A stretch of 64,000 nt of DNA from Bradyrhizobium sp. AZCC 1610 (GTDB taxonomy: Bacteria > Pseudomonadota > Alphaproteobacteria > Rhizobiales > Xanthobacteraceae): the NCBI RefSeq assembly GCF_036924515.1, contig NZ_JAZHRR010000001.1, forward strand, positions 4,621,001 to 4,685,000, in the 5' to 3' direction. Shown piece by piece: positions 18,766 through 25,813 of the stretch. The notes under the pieces were generated by a model that had not been told where the DNA came from, ran no database searches, and was given only the letters and a program-made list of their open reading frames with translations. The position numbers and the translations under genes are program-made. Each line of letters opens with the position of its first letter. Positions within the stretch are counted from its first letter, which is position 1.

Positions 18766-19734
18766 CTACTCCTTGGCGATTCCCATTTCCTTGATCACGC
18801 GCGCGTACTTGGCGAGCTGATCGCGCGTCATGACACGCAATTCCGTCGCCGAACTGCCGCGCACCGCAAAACCCAGCTCTTCAAGTTTGCGGCGCACGTC
18901 GGGATCACCGACGGCCTTCAGCACCTCGGCATTCAAACGGGCAATGATGTCCTTCGGGGTATTGGCAGGGGCGAGAATCGTGAACCACGAGTTGAAGAAG
19001 AAGCCGGGCAGGCCGGATTCCGAGACGGTCGGCACATCAGGGAATTGCGACAATCTTTTCTCGGTGGTCACCCCGATCAGCCTGAGTTGACCGCCGCGCA
19101 CAAGCGTTGCGACCGTGCCCAAGCCCTGAAAACCAACGGGAATCTGGCCGGCGGCAATGTCGGTTGCGGCTTGGGTGGCGCCCTTGTAGGGCACATGCGT
19201 CAGCGATATGCCGGCAGCCGACGCGAACATCGCCATCGCCAGATGCTGCGGGCTTCCTGGCCCGCCCGAGCCATAGTCGATCTTGCCGGGCGCCGCCTTC
19301 GCTGCCACGATCAGATCCGCTGCGCTCTTGAAGCTGGCCTGATTGTTGGCAATCAGCCCCCACTCCACCGTCGCAACCAGCGACACCGGCTCGAAGTCCT
19401 TCAGGATGTCCCAGCGCATCCTGGACTGCAGGTTCGGCACCATCGTCATGATGCTGTCATTGAATCCGCCAATGGTGTAACCGTCCGGTTCGGCGCGGGC
19501 GACGGCCTCCGCCCCGATCAGCCCCGACGCGCCCGGTTGATTCAAGATCACGATTTGCTGGCCCATATTGTCGGCCATCTTCTGGGTGACGATCCGCGCA
19601 GCAACATCGACCGCACTTGCCGCGGCAAGCGGCACGATCATCTTGATCGGCCGGTCGGGATAACTCCCCTGGGCAATCGCTTGCTGGCTTGAGAGCAGCG
19701 CGAGCGCCGGAATCAGCAAATGGACCAGACGCAT
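18766..19734 (-). CDS. TctC/Bug-family periplasmic binding protein, orphan
   Basis: This 322-residue receptor has a Sec signal peptide (MRLVHLLIPALALLSSQQAI, cleavage near AQG) and the Bug opening YPDRPIKMIVPLAAASAVDV. The second family segment, VPYKGATQAATDIAAGQI, is near 180-197. ATG at 19734 has an AGGGGA site; the upstream extension to 19920 has no signal. No TctA or TctB is present. The neighbouring genes do not indicate a ligand. Confidence 0.91.
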   Translation of the reverse strand: MRLVHLLIPALALLSSQQAIAQGSYPDRPIKMIVPLAAASAVDVAARIVTQKMADNMGQQIVILNQPGASGLIGAEAVARAEPDGYTIGGFNDSIMTMVPNLQSRMRWDILKDFEPVSLVATVEWGLIANNQASFKSAADLIVAAKAAPGKIDYGSGGPGSPQHLAMAMFASAAGISLTHVPYKGATQAATDIAAGQIPVGFQGLGTVATLVRGGQLRLIGVTTEKRLSQFPDVPTVSESGLPGFFFNSWFTILAPANTPKDIIARLNAEVLKAVGDPDVRRKLEELGFAVRGSSATELRVMTRDQLAKYARVIKEMGIAKE

Positions 19735-19876
19735 ACATTTCCCCTGATCGGGCAGGCTTGCGCAATCGCAGCCGCCTCTCTTGAGGAAAGATTGCGCTCG
19801 AACTCTCCGCTTTGCAATCGGTCCGGAAAGTGGACTGCCCCGGGGCAGCGAATGCCGACCAAGGGGCGCGCGGTGA

Positions 19877-20716
19877 CTAAAGGAGCTTGCCGTCCGGTCC
19901 AAAAAACGGATGCGGCCCATCGAAGGTACCTATGGGGACTTGATGCGTCACGACCGTGCCGAACCCCTCGCCTGGAAACCAGCTATGGAGGTGGAAGGCG
20001 GGCGGCTCGACTTTGAAGGAGGGTTCGCGCAGCTCGGCCAGATCGAGATCGACGGCATGGTTCGGGGCTGGACAGATCGTGGTCGGCACGCCCGCAAACA
20101 TGGTCAGTGTCGCGCGATGGACATGCCCCGTTGCGATCAGTTGCACGCGGGGATGACGGCGCACGATGGGCGCGAGATCGCCCGCGTTGAGGAGGTTCTG
20201 GCGGTCCATGTGCCAAATGCCCGCCTTGAACGGCGGATGGTGCAGAAACAAGAGCGCCGGCCTGTCGGGCGACGAAGCCAGCATCCCATCAAGCCATTGC
20301 AACGTGGGCCCGTCGAGTTCGCCATGCGGCTTTCGGTATACGCTTGAATCCAGCAACAGCAGATCGAGCCCGGCGACCTCGATCTTCTGATTAAGTGGCC
20401 CGGACACGAAGGCATACGAAGCGGAAGGAAACGCGGCACGCATCAACTCGCGCGAATCGTGATTGCCGGGAATGCCGGCAAACGGAAGCTTGAGCGGCGA
20501 CAGCAGCCGCTTGAGATATTGATATTCCTCGGCCGTCGGCGTGTCCGCCAGATCGCCGGAGATCACCACGAAATCGGGTACCGGCTCGAATTCGTTCAGT
20601 GCGGCGACGCACCGCTCGAGCGCCTTGGCGGTGTCGACCCTGCCATAGGCAAGCGATCCGGGCGGCTTGATATGCAGGTCGGAGATCTGGGCAATATGAA
20701 CCGGCTTTGGCGACAT
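19877..20716 (-). CDS. Metallophosphoesterase (CpdA/GpdQ-like phosphodiesterase)
   Basis: This 279-residue calcineurin-like phosphoesterase has all metal-binding motifs: DLH (Asp13, His15), GDLAD (Asp55), GNHD (Asn85, His86), LHHPP (His159) and GHVH (His198, His200). The arrangement is that of class III cyclic-nucleotide phosphodiesterases such as CpdA and the glycerophosphodiesterase GpdQ. It is 8 bp downstream of the ABC ATPase gene in the same operon, which suggests that it hydrolyses an imported phosphodiester rather than cAMP. That is inference from context. Confidence 0.92.
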   Translation of the reverse strand: MSPKPVHIAQISDLHIKPPGSLAYGRVDTAKALERCVAALNEFEPVPDFVVISGDLADTPTAEEYQYLKRLLSPLKLPFAGIPGNHDSRELMRAAFPSASYAFVSGPLNQKIEVAGLDLLLLDSSVYRKPHGELDGPTLQWLDGMLASSPDRPALLFLHHPPFKAGIWHMDRQNLLNAGDLAPIVRRHPRVQLIATGHVHRATLTMFAGVPTTICPAPNHAVDLDLAELREPSFKVEPPAFHLHSWFPGEGFGTVVTHQVPIGTFDGPHPFFGPDGKLL

Positions 20717-20724
20717 CGACCTTC

Positions 20725-21786
20725 TCAGTTACCGAGCGGCAACAGGCGGACGGCGTCCGGCGAAATCGACAATCCGATCCGTTCGCCGGGCCTGACTTGA
20801 ACCGTATTCGGCGCGTCGACGGTGAGCAACCTGTTGGACGCGCCACTAACGACCAGCCGCTGCCTGTCGCCGATGAAGCTGACGCTGTCGATCGTGCCCA
20901 ACAGCGGCGCGCTTCCGGCTTCCACCACGCTTATGGTCTCGGGGCGGATCATCGCAACAGCCGCCGGCATATTTGCATCGTCGTCAATCGGCTGCCGTCC
21001 GCCCGGCAATACCAAGTGACCATTCTCGATAGCCGCTTCGACGATATTCGCGGCGCCAATGAATTCGGCGACAAAGCGGCTTTGCGGCGTGAAGTAGATC
21101 TCGCGTGGCGTGCCGATCTGGGCAATCGCTCCCTTCTGCATAACGACGATGCGATCGCCGAGCTCCATGGCCTCGGACTGATCGTGGGTCACGTAAATCG
21201 TGGTGATACCCAGCGCTCGCAGCAGGCGATTCAGTTCGCCGCGCAGCCGGTCGCGCAGCGCGGCGTCGAGCGCCGTCAGCGGCTCGTCGAGCAACAGGAT
21301 GCCCGGCCGGATCGCAACCGCGCGCGCCAGCGCGACGCGCTGACGCTGCCCGCCGGAAAGCTGGTCGATGCGGCGGTTTTCAAGCCCGGAGATATTGGTC
21401 AACGCCACCAGTTCGGCGACGCGTGCCACCCGCTCCTTGGCCGGTATCCCGCGGATCTTCAGACCATAGCCGATATTGTCCGATACGGTCATGTTGGGGA
21501 AAAGCGCGTAGGACTGGAACACCATGCCGACGTTACGCCGCTCGATCGGCACCGCCGTCATGTCCTTGCCGTCGAATAGCACCCTGCCGCCAGTATCGGG
21601 CACTTCGAGCCCCGCGATGATGCGCAGCATGGTAGTCTTGCCGCAACCAGAGGGGCCGAGCAGCACCAGCGTCTCACCACGGGAGATGTCCAGCGTTGCA
21701 GGTTCGAGCGCACGCGTTCCGTCGGCAAACGTCTTGCCGCAGGCCTCGATACGCACCGAGGCGCCGTGTCCGGCCTGCGCACTCAT
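20725..21786 (-). CDS. ABC transporter ATP-binding protein (PotA/Fbp-type)
   Basis: This 353-residue ATPase has Walker A GPSGCGKTT (44-52), the signature LSGGQRQRVALA, Walker B ILLLDEPLTALD and a switch His (VTHDQSEA). A TOBE-type C-terminal region (about 280-350) follows, as in spermidine, iron and sulfate importers. Its start overlaps the stop of the permease gene at 21783-21786 by 4 bp. It energises the two permeases encoded upstream. Confidence 0.95.
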   Translation of the reverse strand: MSAQAGHGASVRIEACGKTFADGTRALEPATLDISRGETLVLLGPSGCGKTTMLRIIAGLEVPDTGGRVLFDGKDMTAVPIERRNVGMVFQSYALFPNMTVSDNIGYGLKIRGIPAKERVARVAELVALTNISGLENRRIDQLSGGQRQRVALARAVAIRPGILLLDEPLTALDAALRDRLRGELNRLLRALGITTIYVTHDQSEAMELGDRIVVMQKGAIAQIGTPREIYFTPQSRFVAEFIGAANIVEAAIENGHLVLPGGRQPIDDDANMPAAVAMIRPETISVVEAGSAPLLGTIDSVSFIGDRQRLVVSGASNRLLTVDAPNTVQVRPGERIGLSISPDAVRLLPLGN

Positions 21787-22568
21787 CTCTTCGATTCCTT
21801 CTCGGCAAACAATTGCATGGCAACCAGCAGTGGAATGATCATCACGAAGAAGATCAGCGTATAGGCAGACGCCACCTCCAGCCGCATCGAGGCGTAACTG
21901 TCGGCCAGTCCGATCGGCAGCGTCTTGGTCAACGGCGTGTGGAGCATCCAGGTCAGGTTGAATTCACCGAGCGACAACGTCACCACCATCAGGCTGCCCG
22001 CCAATATCCCCGGCACGGCATTAGGTACGATCACATCGCGGAAGCGCCGCCACGGCGATGCACCGAGCGACGCCGCGCCCTCGTCCAGCGTCTTGATGTC
22101 GACTGTCGCGAACACGGCCATGACCGATCGCACCATGAAGGGCATGGTGAAGATGACATGGCCCACGAGAATGAACAGCCAGGAGCGGCGAAAATCGCCG
22201 AAACCTCCGTAGGTCAACAGCAGTGCCAGCGCGATGGCCAGGCCAGGGATCGCCAACGGCAGGGTGATGATCTCCTCGACGATCCGCGACAGGCGCCCTC
22301 CCCGCACGTGCAAGGCATAGGCGGCTGGAACGCCCGCGGCGAGCGTTACCGCAAGCGTCGCAAATGCGACCACGAATGACAGCAGGATAGTGCCGGCATA
22401 GAGCTCCCATACCTGCACGACCCATTGCAGGGTCACGCCGGACTGGATGCCGCGAAAGTAGTTCACCGTGACGCCGGCGGAGATCGACAGGATCGCGGGC
22501 ACCACCAGGAATGCCGCGACGAGCAGCGTAAAGATGAATTGGCCGGTGAAGATCAGACGATCGCGCAT
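21783..22568 (-). CDS. ABC transporter permease (second subunit)
   Basis: This 261-residue inner-membrane permease has about six transmembrane helices and the EAA-type loop EGAASLGASPWRRFRDVIVP near 165-184. ATG at 22568 lies 4 bp after the stop of the first permease and follows GGATGAG; an alternative start at 22646 would overlap the upstream gene by 74 bp. It belongs to the spermidine/putrescine-type permease family (PotC-like position). Confidence 0.92.
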   Translation of the reverse strand: MRDRLIFTGQFIFTLLVAAFLVVPAILSISAGVTVNYFRGIQSGVTLQWVVQVWELYAGTILLSFVVAFATLAVTLAAGVPAAYALHVRGGRLSRIVEEIITLPLAIPGLAIALALLLTYGGFGDFRRSWLFILVGHVIFTMPFMVRSVMAVFATVDIKTLDEGAASLGASPWRRFRDVIVPNAVPGILAGSLMVVTLSLGEFNLTWMLHTPLTKTLPIGLADSYASMRLEVASAYTLIFFVMIIPLLVAMQLFAEKESKR

Positions 22569-22572
22569 GGTC

Positions 22573-23388
22573 TCATCCGGTCGCAGCGACGGCGCTTCCG
22601 CTGAAGGAGCGAGCAAGCGCAAGAATGAACCAGGTAATGATGCCAAGCCCGACCGACAACGCGGCCGAGGTGGAGAAACTCGCGGCCAGCGTGAATTCGG
22701 TATAGATCAGCATCGGGAGTACATCGATGTTCGTCGCCAGCGTAAACGCCGTACCGAACGCACCCATCGCGGTCGCAAAGGCAATGGCGCCGGAGGCAAC
22801 GAAAGCCGGCGCCAGGGCCGGCAGGACGACATCGCGCTGCACTGCCCACGGGCCCGCGCCGAGCGAACGCGCGGCTTCTTCCAGGCCGACATCGAGCTTC
22901 TGCACCGCGGCCATGATGGTGAGAATGACGCGCGGAATGGAGAAATACAGATAGCCGAGAAACAGGCCGTAGATCGAATAGGCAAAAACCAGCTTCTCAC
23001 CAAACAGGCGGTTGGAGAAATCGCCGATCAGGCCCTGTCGCCCGGCGAGGAGAATGATCATGAAGCCGACCACCACGCCGGGAAACGCCAGCGGAAAGGT
23101 CAGCATCGCAATCAGAACGGCGCGACCCGGGAAACGATGCCGTTGCAGAAACATCCCGGCAATCGTCGCCACGATCAGGGTCACGATAGTGGTCGCGGCG
23201 GCAAGCAGGACGGTGTTGACAAGCGTCGCACGGTAACGCGGCTCGGTCACGATCGCGAGATATCCCGCGAGCCCCTGCGATCCGCCTGCCCCGGTTACGA
23301 CGAGCCGCGCCATAGGCAACAGGAAAAATGCCGCCGTCACCACCGCAAGCGGCAGCAGGCAAAACCAGACAAAAGACCTATGTGACAT
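22573..23388 (-). CDS. ABC transporter permease (first subunit)
   Basis: This 271-residue permease has about six transmembrane helices and the EAA loop EEAARSLGAGPWAVQRDVVL near 177-196. The start at 23388 (MSHRSFVWF) gives a short cytoplasmic N-terminus; the open frame runs to 23517 but would then overlap the end of the binding-protein gene. The site upstream of 23388 is weak, so translation may depend on the preceding gene 37 bp upstream. It pairs with the permease encoded just downstream. Confidence 0.9.
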   Translation of the reverse strand: MSHRSFVWFCLLPLAVVTAAFFLLPMARLVVTGAGGSQGLAGYLAIVTEPRYRATLVNTVLLAAATTIVTLIVATIAGMFLQRHRFPGRAVLIAMLTFPLAFPGVVVGFMIILLAGRQGLIGDFSNRLFGEKLVFAYSIYGLFLGYLYFSIPRVILTIMAAVQKLDVGLEEAARSLGAGPWAVQRDVVLPALAPAFVASGAIAFATAMGAFGTAFTLATNIDVLPMLIYTEFTLAASFSTSAALSVGLGIITWFILALARSFSGSAVAATG

Positions 23389-23425
23389 CAGAAGATAGCG
23401 CCCCGGCGAGAGGCGCCATATTGCC

Positions 23426-24433
23426 TCAGCGGACCTCGGCGAGATAGCGGTCGACAAAGCCTTTTTGCATGCTTTCCATCCGTCCCCAGTCAACGTTCTT
23501 CGCGCGCGCATAGTCACTGTCAGGCAGGAATTTCTTCTTCACCGCCTCGGGCAGGTCAATCGGCCGCGCCGGGCGGAGGTAGGCGTTGGTCCAGATCGCC
23601 TGCCCCTTGTCGGACAAAAGATAATCCAGCACCTTCTTGGCCTTGTCCTTGTCGGGCGCGTTCTTGACGAGGCCGACGACGTAGGGAAACACCACCGATC
23701 CCTCGCAGGGGATCACGAATTCAAAATTCCCTTTTTCCGAATATTTCGCGCGATAGGCATTGAAATCATAGTCGAACAGGATCGGCATCTCGCCGGAGAC
23801 GACGCGGGCATAGGAAGTCTGCTTGGGAACGATCGGATCGTTCTTCCGCAAGTCCTTGAAGAAGTTAATCGCTGGATCGAAGTTTGCTTCGGAGCCGCCA
23901 AGCGCCAGATTGAGTGCGACCGCGCCGACATATCCCACGGCCGCCGACGACGGATCGAGATAGCCGACCATGCCCTTATAGTCAGGCTTCAGAAGATCCT
24001 TCCAGCAGGCCGGCACCGGCTTGCCGCCAAGCGCGTCCTTGTTCACGAACAGGCCAAGCGTGCCGGAATGAATCGTGGTCCAGTGGCCATCGGCATCCTT
24101 CAGGCCGGCAGGAACCTGATCCCATTTCGCAGGTTTGTAGGGCTCGAGCGCATCCTGCGCCTTGGCCTTCATGCCGAAGGTGACACCGAAATAGCCGATA
24201 TCGCCGACCGGATTGTTTTTCTCGGCGAGGATCTGAGCCAGCGCCTGGCCGGAATTCTTGTTGTCGTGCGGAATATCGTAGTTGAGGTCAGCCTTGATCG
24301 CCTTCAGCATGGAAGCCCAGTCCGCCCATTCCGGCGGACAATTGTAGCAGATGACGTCGGCCGCTTTGGCTGAGTGCCAGGGCGCGATCAGCGACAGCGC
24401 GAGCAAGGCAAGTACAAAACGAGCGGTCTTCAT
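23426..24433 (-). CDS. ABC transporter substrate-binding protein
   Basis: This 335-residue periplasmic receptor is the first gene of the operon. A Sec signal peptide (MKTARFVLALLALSLIAPWH) is cleaved near AKA at 24. The mature protein opens DVICYNCPPEWADW, with two Cys that could form a disulfide. The class-2 binding-protein fold is suggested by GYFGVTFGMKAKAQ near 80 and YARVVSGEMPILFDYDFNAY near 205. The ligand is unknown; a downstream phosphodiesterase suggests an organophosphate or phosphodiester. Confidence 0.91.
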   Translation of the reverse strand: MKTARFVLALLALSLIAPWHSAKAADVICYNCPPEWADWASMLKAIKADLNYDIPHDNKNSGQALAQILAEKNNPVGDIGYFGVTFGMKAKAQDALEPYKPAKWDQVPAGLKDADGHWTTIHSGTLGLFVNKDALGGKPVPACWKDLLKPDYKGMVGYLDPSSAAVGYVGAVALNLALGGSEANFDPAINFFKDLRKNDPIVPKQTSYARVVSGEMPILFDYDFNAYRAKYSEKGNFEFVIPCEGSVVFPYVVGLVKNAPDKDKAKKVLDYLLSDKGQAIWTNAYLRPARPIDLPEAVKKKFLPDSDYARAKNVDWGRMESMQKGFVDRYLAEVR

Positions 24434-24523
24434 GGGTCACTCCGGTTTAGGGCGGCAATTGACGATCTCATTACCAACCGGTGTGCAAGTATAGGCCGCG
24501 TATGAAGGTTTTGCGACATGCGT

Positions 24524-24539
24524 TTTGCTATGCAGCAAA
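24524..24539. promoter_or_regulatory. Palindrome in divergent promoter region, possible operator
   Basis: The inverted repeat TTTGCT-ATGC-AGCAAA lies in the 188-bp gap between the divergent binding-protein gene (minus strand) and the alcohol dehydrogenase gene (plus strand). It is one of the few symmetrical AT-containing elements in this GC-rich spacer, so it may be a LacI- or GntR-like operator. No regulator gene is adjacent. Confidence 0.3.
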
Positions 24540-24621
24540 TGCCCCCGGCAAACGCCGCCCGTATTCGGCAATTTTGTCGGCCGGCGATTTCCGGTAGCAT
24601 CCGAAGCGAAAGGATACGCCC

Positions 24622-25776
24622 ATGTACCAACCCTCAGGCGTGAAGACATCGCCCGCACTGCCCATTCCCGAGCGGATGAAGGCCTGGGTGCTGGGCGACC
24701 CGGACCAGCTGTTGCTGCTTGAAAAGCCGGTGCCCGTCCCTTCACGCGCCGAAGTTCTGATCCGGATCGACGCCGTTGCGATCTGCGCCACCGATCTCGA
24801 AGTCATTCATTCAGGTTCGCCGGCCAGCATCGAAGGCGGCCTGCCCTTCAACAAGAATTTTACGCCCGGCCACGAATATATGGGGACGGTCGCCGCACTC
24901 GGGCCCGACGTCGACGAATTCAAGATCGGAGAGCGGATCAGCGTGGAGATCCACGCCGGCTGCGGCCAGTGCAAGCGTTGCCGCCAGGGCATGTATACGT
25001 CGTGTCTGAATTACGGGAAGCCGGAGAAGGGCCATCGCGCAAACGGCTTCACGACGGACGGCGGCTTTGCCGAATACGCCATCAATCACATCAATACGCT
25101 CGCGCGGGTGCCCGACACCATGAGCGACGCCGAGGCGACCTTGGTCGTCACCGCGGGTACCTCGATGTATGGATTGACGGAGTTGGGAGGGTTGGTAGCC
25201 GGCGAGAGCGTCGTGGTGATTGGTCCGGGGCCGATCGGACTACTCGCGGTGGCCGTCGCCAAGGCGCTCGGCGCCAGCCCGGTCATCCTTACCGGGACGC
25301 GCAACAGAAGGCTGGCGATCGGCCGGGAGCTCGGCGCCGACCGTGTCGTCAATATCAACGACGAGGATGCGGTTGAGGTGGTCAGGCAACTCACCGGCGG
25401 CATCGGCGCGGACTATGTGGTCGAGTGTGCCGGAAGCGAATCGACGATCAACCAGGCCATTCACATGACCAACCGCGGCGGGAAAATCTGCCTCGCTGCG
25501 TTTCCGCACGATCCAGTCACGATGGATCTCGCGCATCTCGTGAAGAACAATATCTATGCCTACGGAATTCGCGGCGAAGGCCGCAGCGCCACCCGCCGCG
25601 CCATGGCGCTGATGGCGGAAAAGCGCTTTGATGCGACGAAGATCCACACCCACACATTTCCGCTGGCCGACCTGCCGACTGCGCTGCGCTATGCCCGCGA
25701 GCGCGTCGAAGATGCGATCAAGGTCGTTGTCACCAACCGGCAGGCGGGCGCGATCGCGAGCGCGGCGGCTGAATAG
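24622..25776 (+). CDS. Zinc-dependent medium-chain alcohol dehydrogenase
   Basis: This 384-residue MDR-family enzyme has the catalytic zinc region (AICATDLE near 51-58, GHEYMG near 80), the structural-zinc Cys cluster CGQCKRCRQGMYTSC (near 113-127) and the nucleotide-binding motif GPGPIG near 200. It is likely an NAD(P)-dependent alcohol, sorbitol or threonine dehydrogenase-like enzyme. It converges with the fused molybdenum hydroxylase gene. The substrate is unknown. Confidence 0.93.
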   Translation: MYQPSGVKTSPALPIPERMKAWVLGDPDQLLLLEKPVPVPSRAEVLIRIDAVAICATDLEVIHSGSPASIEGGLPFNKNFTPGHEYMGTVAALGPDVDEFKIGERISVEIHAGCGQCKRCRQGMYTSCLNYGKPEKGHRANGFTTDGGFAEYAINHINTLARVPDTMSDAEATLVVTAGTSMYGLTELGGLVAGESVVVIGPGPIGLLAVAVAKALGASPVILTGTRNRRLAIGRELGADRVVNINDEDAVEVVRQLTGGIGADYVVECAGSESTINQAIHMTNRGGKICLAAFPHDPVTMDLAHLVKNNIYAYGIRGEGRSATRRAMALMAEKRFDATKIHTHTFPLADLPTALRYARERVEDAIKVVVTNRQAGAIASAAAE

Positions 25777-25813
25777 CGTAAGTGGCGGCGGTCACCGCCC
25801 TTCGAACTTCGTA

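Noticed and set aside
18766..19734. Complete tripartite tricarboxylate transporter
   Set aside because: No TctA or TctB gene is adjacent to either Bug-family protein; both are orphans.
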